A DNA stretch of 64,000 nucleotides, taken from assembly GCF_900109375.1 (NCBI RefSeq), contig NZ_FOAB01000002.1:248001-312000 (forward strand), written 5' to 3'. The notes beneath the pieces were generated by a model, which saw only the letters and a list, made by a program, of their open reading frames with translations, had not been told where the DNA came from and did not search any database. This document shows positions 42,159-51,812 of the stretch, piece after piece. This DNA is from Aquimarina amphilecti (GTDB lineage: Bacteria; Bacteroidota; Bacteroidia; Flavobacteriales; Flavobacteriaceae). How positions within the stretch are numbered: the stretch's first letter is position 1; every line of letters starts with the position of its first letter. Made by a program: the position numbers and the translations under genes.

Positions 42159-44873
42159 TTATTTCTTGTTAAAAACAATTGCTTTTTGCTCAGAAGCAGA
42201 GTTTAATTGTAAAATATAATTACCCTGAGCTAAATCATTAACATTAATTTGTTTATTACTATTTAGCACACCATTTTTTAATTGTTTTCCGGTAATACTG
42301 AAAACTGTATAATCCAAATCACCTTCTACGAATGAATTTTCTACTACAACATTTAATACATTATTAGTAGGAATAGGCCAAGCTTTAATAGAATTTACAA
42401 TATTAGGTTGATCAACTACAGAAAGCGTTGATGTTTCTAAGGTTGCTTCATACATACCATTACCGTGAGTACCTATTAAAAGTTTATTGTTAGAAGGCTT
42501 ATACGCTAAAGCACTTACAACAGCAAAACCAATTTGATTTGGAGCTTCTATTTCCCAATCTTCGTTAACTGGATCTGTAGAACTGTATAATCCTCTAGCA
42601 GTACCCACAAAATATCTTACTTCACCACCTACTTCTGTAATTGCAGCCGAACGTATAGAAAATGCATCTAGGTTTCTTTCTGCCACAGTCCAAGTAGGTC
42701 TACCAGCAGTGGCATTTGTTGTTACAAAAATATTGGTAACACCATAGTTAGAATATGTAACCATGGCAATATCATTATTATTTGGATTCACTGCAATACC
42801 ACTAACTACACCAGAAGCACCTGGTGGTGTAACATTTCTTAACGAAGATAAGGTTCTATTTAAAGGGTCGTTTAACTTAAATAATGATCCAGAATCAAGA
42901 CCTATGAATAAATAACTATCTGTACTATAAGCGCCCCAGCTAGCTACCATTTGTCTAATATTTTCTCCAGAGCGTACTGCACCTAAATCTGTCCAAGTTG
43001 CAGATGTAACGGCACTAGATGCATCAGTTCTATATAAAATATCTCTACCGGCATAGTATAATGCATTGTTATTACTAGGGTCCATATAGAAATAGGTTAC
43101 GAATTGGCTAGTTGCTCCAGTAGGAGTAATTTCTCCTCCATCAGGACAATCTCTAAAAATTCGACCATTCTGAACACCTAAAAAGAAAGGAACACAATCA
43201 TTATCTCGTGATATAGCTACTGCAACTCCATCTCCACCGAATTGAGTAGACATAGTAGTAAGATCAGGACTGGCATCAAACCCTCCAGCTGTAGTACCAT
43301 TATCCTGAGCTCCTCCAATTACAATATTTGAACTTGCTTCTGGATCCGTCGCTACATTGTAATATTGATAGGTTTGATAATTATTATTTAAATTAGTCCA
43401 AGCAACAATAGCAGCTGTTGCATCAGCTCTATGAACACCTCCATCTGTACCACTAAACAAAATATCTGGATTATTAGGATCAAATTCTAGGGCATGAATA
43501 TCTGGATGATGTGAATCACCACCACCAAGGTTGTATAAACCATAGCTTTGATTACTAACATAACCTCCAATTCTAACAAACATAGGATCTGTAGTTATAT
43601 TTTCTATTTTGTATGCATTCGTTCCACCAATAACGACAAAATTTTCATTATCAGGTTTTACATTTACTACAAGATCATAACCTCCTTGTATTGCTATAGG
43701 ATCATTTCCCGCAAGATCAGCTACAGTATCAGGGTTACCTGGATCTGGATCTGGTTCATCAGGCATTGTATTAGTTCTATCCACCCAACTATCAGAACTA
43801 TCATTCCATTGCCATAAACCTGCTTCAAATGTTCCGTTAGAAGAATGAAACGCATAAACAACATCTTCATTTGAAGGTGCTACTGCTACCACTATTCTTC
43901 CGTTTGATCCAAAGCCAGGAGTTGTGTTTGATCCTATTCTTGTATAAGAACCAACACCTGTTGGTGATTGCCATACTCCATTAGTTGTAGCAGAACTACC
44001 GGAAAATGCAGCATATACAATTCCTGTACTAGTAATTGCTAAATCAGAAAAGAAATTTCCTCCAGAATCTAGTTCAACAGTCCAAGTTGTACCATCAAAT
44101 CTTCTTATTGCTCCACCAGCACCAGCGTATAGATCACCAGTAGTTGGATGCACAGCAATTTTATACATAAAATCAAAAGGAGAATCACTTTCTTCTTGTA
44201 CAGAAGCAGTACTTGGTAATTGATTCCAAGTTAAACCACTATCAGTAGATTGCCATATTCCTTGACCTAAAAAAGTAGCGCCAGAAGCAGAAGCAGAATT
44301 ACCTTGACTTTCTCCTGTTCCATAATACCAAATATTTTCAAAACCACTTCTAGGATCTTGAACTATTGTAGTTACATTATGGATTTCATTATTAGATGAA
44401 ACTTTAGTCCAACTTGCTCCTCCGTCTGTTGTTCTAAAAACTCCACTACTTACTCCTCCTGCAATAATTGTGTTACTAGTAGCATCTGTTCTATCAATCA
44501 CTAAAGAACGAGTTCTACCACCAAGATTAGAAGGTCCTCTAGATATAAACGTAGCGTCACTTGCTCTTTTAGCATTTTTAGAAATAGATTTAGACATCAT
44601 ATCTCTAGCAAAGAGAGCTTCTTTTTCTTTTTCTTCTTGTGGAATTTTACCTGTATTAGGATTTACCTGAAGGTCAAATTCATGTTTCCATCTTTCTTCC
44701 GTAAAGCGACGACGTTCTTCCATCGTCTTTTTTTTCTTTTTTTCTTTTTTAAGAGAAACAAATTTTTTGCTAGTTTGATTTTTAATGTCTTGCTCTTTGT
44801 TAAAATAAGTAACAAGGGCTACAAGAGAAATCAAGACTACCGAAATAGGTATAAGTAGTTTTCCTTTTTTCAT
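42159..44873 (-). CDS. BNR/sortilin-like beta-propeller protein with T9SS type A sorting domain
   Basis: The protein has 904 aa. An N-terminal membrane or signal helix (LLIPISVVLISLVALVTYF) is followed by a very basic, helical stretch (SLKKEKKKKKTMEERRRFTE). The body (about 110-800) repeats the Asp-box type pattern (GVFRTTDGGASWTKV, GIWQSTDSGLTWNQL, GLYSSTDPVNEDW) seen in VPS10/sortilin and exo-glycosidase propellers. The last 75 residues (IKAWPIPTNNVLNVVV...DLAQGNYILQL...KAIVFNKK) are a T9SS type A sorting domain. It is therefore secreted or surface-bound. The sequence does not give catalytic activity. Terminators lie on both sides, so it is monocistronic. Confidence 0.9.
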   Translation of the reverse strand: MKKGKLLIPISVVLISLVALVTYFNKEQDIKNQTSKKFVSLKKEKKKKKTMEERRRFTEERWKHEFDLQVNPNTGKIPQEEKEKEALFARDMMSKSISKNAKRASDATFISRGPSNLGGRTRSLVIDRTDATSNTIIAGGVSSGVFRTTDGGASWTKVSSNNEIHNVTTIVQDPRSGFENIWYYGTGESQGNSASASGATFLGQGIWQSTDSGLTWNQLPSTASVQEESDSPFDFMYKIAVHPTTGDLYAGAGGAIRRFDGTTWTVELDSGGNFFSDLAITSTGIVYAAFSGSSATTNGVWQSPTGVGSYTRIGSNTTPGFGSNGRIVVAVAPSNEDVVYAFHSSNGTFEAGLWQWNDSSDSWVDRTNTMPDEPDPDPGNPDTVADLAGNDPIAIQGGYDLVVNVKPDNENFVVIGGTNAYKIENITTDPMFVRIGGYVSNQSYGLYNLGGGDSHHPDIHALEFDPNNPDILFSGTDGGVHRADATAAIVAWTNLNNNYQTYQYYNVATDPEASSNIVIGGAQDNGTTAGGFDASPDLTTMSTQFGGDGVAVAISRDNDCVPFFLGVQNGRIFRDCPDGGEITPTGATSQFVTYFYMDPSNNNALYYAGRDILYRTDASSAVTSATWTDLGAVRSGENIRQMVASWGAYSTDSYLFIGLDSGSLFKLNDPLNRTLSSLRNVTPPGASGVVSGIAVNPNNNDIAMVTYSNYGVTNIFVTTNATAGRPTWTVAERNLDAFSIRSAAITEVGGEVRYFVGTARGLYSSTDPVNEDWEIEAPNQIGFAVVSALAYKPSNNKLLIGTHGNGMYEATLETSTLSVVDQPNIVNSIKAWPIPTNNVLNVVVENSFVEGDLDYTVFSITGKQLKNGVLNSNKQINVNDLAQGNYILQLNSASEQKAIVFNKK

Positions 44874-44969
44874 ACGTAATAATTTAATTATACTAACAAT
44901 TTTTCTTTTAATAATACTTATATATAACAGTTAAGTAATTTAAAACCCTAAAAAATCATAATAAAATAT

Positions 44970-44998
44970 TAAAGAAGCCCAAAATAAGGGCTTTTTTA
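44970..44998. repeat. Short hairpin in the gap before the BNR protein gene
   Basis: Arms AAGCCC and GGGCTT followed by a T run on the plus strand. There is no plus-strand gene upstream that it would terminate. It may be part of a 5' leader or a second terminator for the M1 peptidase operon. Confidence 0.4.
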
Positions 44999-45046
44999 AC
45001 AAAAAAACAATGATCTCATTTATTTAACATTAAACGACTTAGAGTC

Positions 45047-45102
45047 AATATTCAAAAAAGACCCCTACATAAATATTTATGTAGGGGTCTTTTTTGAATA
45101 TT
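45047..45102. terminator. Perfect 56-bp palindrome, terminator of the M1 peptidase operon
   Basis: Twenty-eight bp on each side of 45074/45075 are exact reverse complements (core AGACCCCTACATAAAT). It carries A/T runs that would make it work in both directions. It begins 17 bp after the M1 peptidase stop. Confidence 0.88.
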
Positions 45103-45118
45103 TTAAGTAAACTATTAT

Positions 45119-46951
45119 TTATTGAGAGAAACTATTATTGTTACTATTTACATCAGCCATTTGTTTAGTAATGTCAATTTCAATTGACTTTATACTAGAT
45201 TTAGGTTTAGATATATCTAGTGAATAGTTTGGGTTGGTCCATGCCCAATCAGATAAAATTGTACGATTCATATCAGGAAATGGATTGTTTTTATCTTTTC
45301 TCATCATTCTTAAAGGAATGTAGAAAGATTCTTTGGTTCCATCCATATATTCTACATACAGATCAATAGGCATTGGCATTAACCCAAGTCGTTCTAGCGT
45401 AATTGAAGTAGTATTTTCTTTTTCTGAAACATCTTTTATTCCGTAATCTACTGTATTTGTGGTTTGAGTCCAATCAGTAAGATACCAATCTAATTGTATT
45501 CCTGATACCTTTTCCGCTACTCTTTTAAAATCATTAGGTGCAGGATGTTTAAATTTCCATTTATCGAAGTATTTATGAATTGTTTTTGATAAATTTTCAT
45601 TTCCAATAACATATCCAAGTTGTGCCATAAAAACAGCTCCTTTAGCATATGCAGAAGCACCATAAGCACCATTTCTTGTATAACGATCAGCATGTGTAGA
45701 TTGTGGTTGTTCTATACCAGAAGTAGCTAATTGAAAATATCCTTGATACATTCCTGCCATAGGGTTTTTTTTATTTTGTTGCATTACCTCATTCATTGCT
45801 AGTGTAGAAATATAGCTGGTAAAACCTTCATCCATCCATTCGTGTTTAGCTTCATTGGTAGCTAGGATATGTTGAAACCAAGCATGAGCCATTTCGTGAG
45901 CGGTTACCCCTACTAAACTTCCAAAATTTCTTCCACCTGTAATTAAAGTACACATTGCATATTCCATCCCTCCATCTCCTCCTTGGATAATTGAGTATTG
46001 ATCATACGGATATTTTCCAATTGTAGCACTAAAATATTTCATTAGCTCTACAGATTTAGGTTGTAATTTCTTCCAGTTTTCTAGATATTCTTCTTTGTTT
46101 TTATATAAAAAATGAAGTACAGGTCCGTTGGGAACTTGAACTACATCATGTATATATTCTGGATCAGCTGCCCAAGTAAAATCGTGTACATTTGGGGCGA
46201 TAAAGTGCCAAGAAAGTTTTTTTCCTTTACGTTTTACTTTAGTTCCGGGTTTTTCATAACCATACCCTATTTCTTGTGGGTTTTGAAGATAACCTGAACC
46301 TCCTATTATATAATTTTTATCAATATTTATAGTAACATCAAAGTTACCCCATACACCATGAAATTCTCGAGCGATATAAGGGTCAGCGTGCCAACCTTCA
46401 AAATCATACTCAGCCATTTTAGGATACCATTGTGTCATTGATAATGCTATATCTTCTTTACTATTACGTCCAGAACGGCGTATTTGATTAGGAACTTGAC
46501 CATCAAAACTCATAGAAAATGTAGTTTTTTCTCCAGGAGCAATAGGCTTATTGAGTTGAACTTCTAGAACAGTTCCTGCTACTTTATAGGTTACTTTTTT
46601 TCCATTTTGTTTTAAAGAAGATATTTTTATGTACCCTATTTCTTCTGGAGTAAGTTTACTAATTCTATCCATTACCCTTGGATCTGGATCTTCAATATTT
46701 CTTGAACGTACATCCATTTCACTTCCTGGCTGAAACGCATTAAAATATAGGTGATAAAATACTTGATATAATGAATCAGGTGAATTGTTTGTATATACAA
46801 GTTCTTGTGTTCCTTTGTACTGGTAGTTTTCAACATTCATGTCTACGTTCATCTTATAATCAACATGTTGTTGCCAGTAGCTGGTATTATTTTGTGCCGA
46901 AACACCTAAAACGGATAATAAAAATCCAATAGAGAATATTTTAGAGATCAT
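45119..46951 (-). CDS. M1-family zinc metallopeptidase
   Basis: The protein has 610 aa with a signal peptide (MISKIFSIGFLLSVLGVSAQ). An N-terminal beta-sheet domain (YQYKGTQELVYTNNSPD) is followed by the catalytic part: GGMEYAMCTLI, then VTAHEMAHAWFQH (HExxH near residue 352) and the third ligand in EWMDEGFTSYIS 19 residues later. M1 enzymes are aminopeptidases; this one is periplasmic or secreted. No T9SS sorting domain is seen. It starts 11 bp after the S8 protease stop, so it is the third gene of an MBL-S8-M1 operon. A perfect palindromic terminator follows. Confidence 0.93.
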   Translation of the reverse strand: MISKIFSIGFLLSVLGVSAQNNTSYWQQHVDYKMNVDMNVENYQYKGTQELVYTNNSPDSLYQVFYHLYFNAFQPGSEMDVRSRNIEDPDPRVMDRISKLTPEEIGYIKISSLKQNGKKVTYKVAGTVLEVQLNKPIAPGEKTTFSMSFDGQVPNQIRRSGRNSKEDIALSMTQWYPKMAEYDFEGWHADPYIAREFHGVWGNFDVTINIDKNYIIGGSGYLQNPQEIGYGYEKPGTKVKRKGKKLSWHFIAPNVHDFTWAADPEYIHDVVQVPNGPVLHFLYKNKEEYLENWKKLQPKSVELMKYFSATIGKYPYDQYSIIQGGDGGMEYAMCTLITGGRNFGSLVGVTAHEMAHAWFQHILATNEAKHEWMDEGFTSYISTLAMNEVMQQNKKNPMAGMYQGYFQLATSGIEQPQSTHADRYTRNGAYGASAYAKGAVFMAQLGYVIGNENLSKTIHKYFDKWKFKHPAPNDFKRVAEKVSGIQLDWYLTDWTQTTNTVDYGIKDVSEKENTTSITLERLGLMPMPIDLYVEYMDGTKESFYIPLRMMRKDKNNPFPDMNRTILSDWAWTNPNYSLDISKPKSSIKSIEIDITKQMADVNSNNNSFSQ

Positions 46952-46962
46952 TTTATTGTTTT

Positions 46963-48642
46963 TTATTTAGATAATTTTTCAGCCAAAATCAAGGCATTAT
47001 ATAAGTTTACCATTTTACCAGATTTAGATAATTCTGTAAACTTATTAGATTTAGTCGAATCTCCACCAACCATTACAGTTGAGGTTGTACTTAATCCACT
47101 ATCCATTAATATTTGTTTTACTTGAGAAGCTTTTAATTTTGGGTAATAAGATCTAATAAGAGCCGCAACGCCAGAAACTGCTGGAGCAGCCATGGATGTT
47201 CCTTGGAGATACTCGTAAGTATTAGACGGGGTAGTAGCCCATATTTTAACTCCAGGAGCAAAAGCATCTACATTATTTTTTCCATAATTGGAGAAATTAG
47301 CAACAAGATTAGAGCCATATTCATAGTTTAGAGCACCTATTGTAATAAAATTGTTAGAAATTTCAGATGAATTATCTGTTTGATCATTAGGGTATACTTT
47401 TTTCTGATCTAAATCTAACCCTTCATTACCAGCCGCATTAACAATTAACACATCTTTTTCTCCTGCATATATAACAGCTTCTCTAACCCATTCTGGATGT
47501 GTAGAATAGTATTTACCAAAACTTGTGTTTATAACTTTAGCACCATTGTCTACGGCATATCTAATTGCTAATGCAATATCTTTATCATATTCATCACCGT
47601 TAGGGACAGCTCTGATTGCCATAATCTTTACATTTTTTGCTATACCATTAACTCCTTTTCCATTATTACGCTCTGAAGCTATAATTCCAGAAACATGGGT
47701 TCCATGCTTTATGCCTTCTTTATCCGGGTTTGGTCCCATTACATTATTATTTCCGTAATTAGTATCAGCTACATCATCTACATTATCACCAACTTTTGTT
47801 CTTCCATCAAAATCTACATTAAGGTGGTAGTTTAATTGTTCTGTAAAATAATCAACACCATCATCTAAGTTTTTAATAAAATCTGGTATAGTATCGCCTT
47901 CTTCCAGAAAACCAAACATATGAGAAAGTAAAGCAACATGTTGTTGCATTTCTGGAGTATCAGCTTTTATGGCAAGTAATTCTTGTTGAGAATAATTTTC
48001 TTTACCAATTACTGAACTAATTTTTTTATGAGACGGTTTTACTTGTTGTAAGATCTGTTCATATTGTGTTTTACTGCCAATTGCTTGTTGGTATTCTTTT
48101 TCCAATTCAGCTTTAGCTTCAATATACATTTGATATTCTTCTTTATCAGAAGCATCAACTGAAGCTAAGTTTTTACCTGTATATTTAGGTTTTAATTTTT
48201 TTACAATTCTGGTATATTCTAAATTTTCATTTTCAGAATCTCCAAGAAAATTCCAACCATGAATGTCATCTACATATCCGTTTTGATCATCATCTTTTCC
48301 GTTATTTTTAATTTCTTTAGGGTTTGACCAGATTACACCGTCTAGATCTTCGTGTTCAATATCAACACCACTATCAATAACTCCTACAATTACAGTTTGG
48401 CCTTGTTTGTTTTTGATTAACTCATTATACGCTCTATCCACACTCATTCCTGGAATAGTGTCCTTTGTTAAATCAGCAGAGTTCCAGTTTTTTAATTGAG
48501 TCTCTGTTAATACTACATTTTTTAACGGAATTGTATCAATATTTTCTATTGGAGTGGAAACTATCGAAGGAGCACCACAACTACTTAGTAATATTGAAGA
48601 AGTAATCGAGGCAACGAGTAATTTATTAGACTTGGCAATCAT
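46963..48642 (-). CDS. S8 (subtilisin-like) serine protease lipoprotein
   Basis: The protein has 559 aa from the ATG at 48642, which lies 7 bp after the previous stop and gives a lipoprotein signal (KLLVASITSSILLSSCG). Longer in-frame starts at 48666 (ATG) and 48696 (GTG) overlap the MBL gene and bury the signal. The catalytic triad is Asp in VGVIDSGVDIEHEDLDG (about 90), His in HGTHVSGIIAS (about 314) and Ser in GTSMAAPAVSGVAAL (about 480). About 220 residues separate Asp and His, much more than usual; the insert is largely helical (EAKAELEKEYQQAIGSKTQY) and might act as a regulatory or substrate-gating element. It is co-transcribed with an MBL-fold hydrolase and an M1 peptidase. Confidence 0.92.
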   Translation of the reverse strand: MIAKSNKLLVASITSSILLSSCGAPSIVSTPIENIDTIPLKNVVLTETQLKNWNSADLTKDTIPGMSVDRAYNELIKNKQGQTVIVGVIDSGVDIEHEDLDGVIWSNPKEIKNNGKDDDQNGYVDDIHGWNFLGDSENENLEYTRIVKKLKPKYTGKNLASVDASDKEEYQMYIEAKAELEKEYQQAIGSKTQYEQILQQVKPSHKKISSVIGKENYSQQELLAIKADTPEMQQHVALLSHMFGFLEEGDTIPDFIKNLDDGVDYFTEQLNYHLNVDFDGRTKVGDNVDDVADTNYGNNNVMGPNPDKEGIKHGTHVSGIIASERNNGKGVNGIAKNVKIMAIRAVPNGDEYDKDIALAIRYAVDNGAKVINTSFGKYYSTHPEWVREAVIYAGEKDVLIVNAAGNEGLDLDQKKVYPNDQTDNSSEISNNFITIGALNYEYGSNLVANFSNYGKNNVDAFAPGVKIWATTPSNTYEYLQGTSMAAPAVSGVAALIRSYYPKLKASQVKQILMDSGLSTTSTVMVGGDSTKSNKFTELSKSGKMVNLYNALILAEKLSK

Positions 48643-48649
48643 AGAATTT

Positions 48650-49510
48650 TTAATTAAATATTTCATTACAAGTAAAAGTTTCTTTGTATCGTACACCTTT
48701 TTCAGTTTGTTGTACGGTAATTAATTCATTATGTGCATCGTGTTCCATAAACAGATACCAATTATTTAAGGCCGCATTTTCCAAAAATAATTTTTTCTCA
48801 GGTAATGTTAGTAATGGCCTAGTATCATACCCCATAACATAGGGTAGTGGAACATGACCGGCTGTAGGCAGTAGATCTGCCATAAACACAATCGTTTTTT
48901 CTTTATATTTTATATGTGGGATCATTTGTTTTTCTGTGTGACCATCTACAAATAATACGCCAAAACCCAATTCAGTGTTTTTTTGAAATGTTTCTCCTGT
49001 TCTAGAAACAAAATGAAGATGCCCACTTTCTTGAATTGGAAGAATATTTTCTTTTAAAAAAGAGGCTTTTTCCCTAGCATTTGGTTCTGTGGCCCAATCC
49101 CAATGATTATTATTACTCCATATCTTAGCATTTTTAAAAGCTACTTCATATCCTGTTTTGTTTTTATTCCATTGTACAACACCTCCGCAATGGTCAAAAT
49201 GTAAATGTGTAATAAAAACATCTGTAATATCATCTCTGTTAAACCCTTTTTCTTTAAGAGATTTATCTAAACTATCGTCACCCCAGAGAGAATAATATCC
49301 AAAAAATTTGTCGGACTGTTTATTTCCCATCCCAGAATCAATAAGAATCAATCGATCTCCATCTTCAATTAATAAACATCTTGCAGCAATATCTATTAGA
49401 TTATTAGAATCAGCGGGATTGGTTTTATTCCACAGGACTTTGGGAACGACACCAAACATGGCGCCACCATCAAGTTTAAAGTTTCCTGCTTTTACAGCAT
49501 GTAATTTCAT
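48650..49510 (-). CDS. Metallo-beta-lactamase-fold hydrolase (lactonase/MPH-like)
   Basis: The protein has 286 aa with no signal peptide. The metal-binding motif is VFITHLHFDHCGG (HxHxDH near residue 100), followed by GHTEKQMIPHI (second His) and FMADLLPTAGHVPLPY (bridging Asp region). The sequence order resembles AHL-lactonase and methyl-parathion-hydrolase-like members of the superfamily, so an ester or lactone substrate is plausible; it is not proven. It is the first gene of the MBL-S8-M1 operon. It starts 44 bp downstream (in transcription) of the end of the SulP gene at 49554, and the two could be co-transcribed. Confidence 0.88.
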   Translation of the reverse strand: MKLHAVKAGNFKLDGGAMFGVVPKVLWNKTNPADSNNLIDIAARCLLIEDGDRLILIDSGMGNKQSDKFFGYYSLWGDDSLDKSLKEKGFNRDDITDVFITHLHFDHCGGVVQWNKNKTGYEVAFKNAKIWSNNNHWDWATEPNAREKASFLKENILPIQESGHLHFVSRTGETFQKNTELGFGVLFVDGHTEKQMIPHIKYKEKTIVFMADLLPTAGHVPLPYVMGYDTRPLLTLPEKKLFLENAALNNWYLFMEHDAHNELITVQQTEKGVRYKETFTCNEIFN

Positions 49511-49553
49511 AATTGGTATAAAAATCTTTGCAAAATAGAAAAAATGCTAAGGA

Positions 49554-51812
49554 TCAGGATTTAATTTGTAGACTTTTTAACAATATTTCATCAGAATTGA
49601 TTTGAGAAATAATTTTTTCTAATCGAATTCCATAATCTAATAGGGCTTTAATTTCTTTTACACTTGCAACACGTTCCTTTCTCATTAATAAAAGAGTTCG
49701 TCCATTGGATTCGATATGATAGTATGAATTACTTTCAAAAAACAAGACCAATTCATCTGTAAAAAATAATTTAATTTGTTCTATATCTTCTCCTAAAAGA
49801 TAAAAACGTTTAGAAAAGTCTGGATGATTTTCGATCAAAATGTCCTTAAACCCAGCAATTTTATAGACAAACTCAATAAAACCTTCTCGATCTAAAGTAA
49901 AGACTGGTATTTCCTTTTTTAGATGAATGGTTAAAAATGTTGTTCTAATGTTTTTTCTCGCAATAAATTCACCCTCTGAAAACTCAACATCCGAAATTTC
50001 GAAAGAAGAATTTTCATTAAATATACTGTTATAGATATATTTTACTTTTTTGATTTTGAAAAATAGAAAATTATTAAGGGAACTTATGTTTTCTTGTTTT
50101 TTAGGGTTGTAATTCCAAGAAAAATCATGTGCTATTTTTTGAAGGTCTTCTTGTCTTTTTGTGAGATTAGCTCCAATTTTAAACTTTCTAGAAATAGAAA
50201 CAAGACTTCTTACAGCAAGCGGATGTTCAGATGCCGTACCGTGTTTGTCAAGACCAGTAATCTCAAAAGAACCACCTTTTCTAAGAAAAGTTCCTTGATA
50301 ACCAATGAGGTTTTCTTGTACCGTGTAATCAACAAAATCACAATGAGAAAAATCGACAACAACATCACCATCTTCAGGAATTGAATCTAGGTTTCTTTTT
50401 AGTTTGTAATAATTAAGAAAACTTGAAAAATTCTTTACACTTACGAAATAAGTACCGTTTACCTCTTCTTTAAACATAAGAACATTTGGTTTGAAGAGGT
50501 TTCTTGCAAAAAGCATAATACTTTTGTTAAGTATAAAATGAATGATTAATGTAGTTAGAATACCAATAAAAATACCACTAATTAAATTTGTGGTGATCGT
50601 ACCAATTATGGTAGCTGAAAAAATAATAAATTGTTCTTTACCAATTTTGGCGGCATCTCTTAAGTTTCTTGGTGCAGCTAGTTTATAACCTGTAAATACT
50701 AGAATTGCTGCTAATGCTGTAAGTGGAATTCTGCTTAACTGATCTTGGAATAATACTACAAACAATATAAGGAATACTGAATGGAAAAAATTAGCTGATC
50801 TATTACTACCACCATTATTTACATTTACAGAACTTCTAGCAATAACGGTTACTACATTTAATCCTCCCAGAAAACCACTTACAATTGAAGCTATCCCTAG
50901 AGCTGTTAGATCTTTATTGGTATTAGATCTTCTTTTTTCGGGGTCCAACTTATCAACTGCTTTAATGCTTAATAGAGATTCTATACTGGAAATTAATGTG
51001 ATTGCTATAACAACTCCAATAAATTTAAGCTCAAGTATTGATGAAAAATCTGGCGAAGGAAAACTTGAAAAGACTTTATTGGGGATCTGAACAAGAAGAG
51101 AGTCGTTTATCGGATAGGTTTCCGATGAAAAAAACTCGTAATAATAACTTAAACCAATTACTAACAAAACGATCCACATTGGAGCCGGAACTAATTGAAG
51201 ATATTTATTTCGAATTTTCCCATAAAAGATCATTATTAGTAAACTAATTATACCGACTACAGCAGCAATTACAAGATGATAATATTCAGGAGAAAATAAT
51301 GAAATTATACTATTAGGAATGTCTAAAAGAAGAGAGATAGTATCTCCTTTTGCACCTGTATTAGCTAACATTACGTGAAATTGTTTTGCAAAAATACTAA
51401 TACCAATTGCTGCCAACATACCTTGAATAGCAGAAGAAGGAAAGAAATCACCTAATATTCCTAAACGTAATAACCCTATAAGAATCATTAAAACACCAGA
51501 GCATATAATTGCTGCAAGCGTAAAAAGATATCCTTGAAATAAATCTCCATCAGCTAGGGTGGTAATTGCTCCTAATAAAACCACTACCAATCCATTACCT
51601 GGACCTGCTATGGTTACATTAGAACCTCCAAAAACAGAGACTATTATTCCTCCAACAATAGCAGCTATTATTCCTGATATTGGTGGAGCTTCTGATGCCA
51701 AAGCCAAACCTAGTCCAAGTGGCAACGCGATTAAAGAAACAACAAAACCTGAAAAAATGTTTTTGGGTAAGCTGGATAAAAATCCAGATGCGTTATTTTG
51801 TAAATTTTTCAT
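49554..51812 (-). CDS. SulP-family anion transporter with STAS and an extra C-terminal domain
   Basis: The protein has 752 aa. The N-terminal 415 or so residues hold the SulP membrane core (FSGFVVSLIALPLGLGLALASEAPPISGIIAAIVGG, GPGNGLVVVLLGA, SSIESLLSIKAVDKLDP). A STAS-like domain follows near 445-545 (GDVVVDFSHCDFVDYTVQENL). The remaining 200 residues or so (FLTIHLKKEIPVFTLDREGF, FFTDELVLFFESNSYYHIES) form an extra domain I do not recognise. SulP proteins move sulfate, bicarbonate or other anions. The gene abuts the Usp gene with no gap (TAAATG), so the two are coupled. Confidence 0.93.
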   Translation of the reverse strand: MKNLQNNASGFLSSLPKNIFSGFVVSLIALPLGLGLALASEAPPISGIIAAIVGGIIVSVFGGSNVTIAGPGNGLVVVLLGAITTLADGDLFQGYLFTLAAIICSGVLMILIGLLRLGILGDFFPSSAIQGMLAAIGISIFAKQFHVMLANTGAKGDTISLLLDIPNSIISLFSPEYYHLVIAAVVGIISLLIMIFYGKIRNKYLQLVPAPMWIVLLVIGLSYYYEFFSSETYPINDSLLVQIPNKVFSSFPSPDFSSILELKFIGVVIAITLISSIESLLSIKAVDKLDPEKRRSNTNKDLTALGIASIVSGFLGGLNVVTVIARSSVNVNNGGSNRSANFFHSVFLILFVVLFQDQLSRIPLTALAAILVFTGYKLAAPRNLRDAAKIGKEQFIIFSATIIGTITTNLISGIFIGILTTLIIHFILNKSIMLFARNLFKPNVLMFKEEVNGTYFVSVKNFSSFLNYYKLKRNLDSIPEDGDVVVDFSHCDFVDYTVQENLIGYQGTFLRKGGSFEITGLDKHGTASEHPLAVRSLVSISRKFKIGANLTKRQEDLQKIAHDFSWNYNPKKQENISSLNNFLFFKIKKVKYIYNSIFNENSSFEISDVEFSEGEFIARKNIRTTFLTIHLKKEIPVFTLDREGFIEFVYKIAGFKDILIENHPDFSKRFYLLGEDIEQIKLFFTDELVLFFESNSYYHIESNGRTLLLMRKERVASVKEIKALLDYGIRLEKIISQINSDEILLKSLQIKS

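Noticed and set aside
43548..43817. Plus-strand frame of 89 codons in the BNR protein region
   Set aside because: Antisense shadow of a well-supported minus-strand gene, with no recognisable domain.
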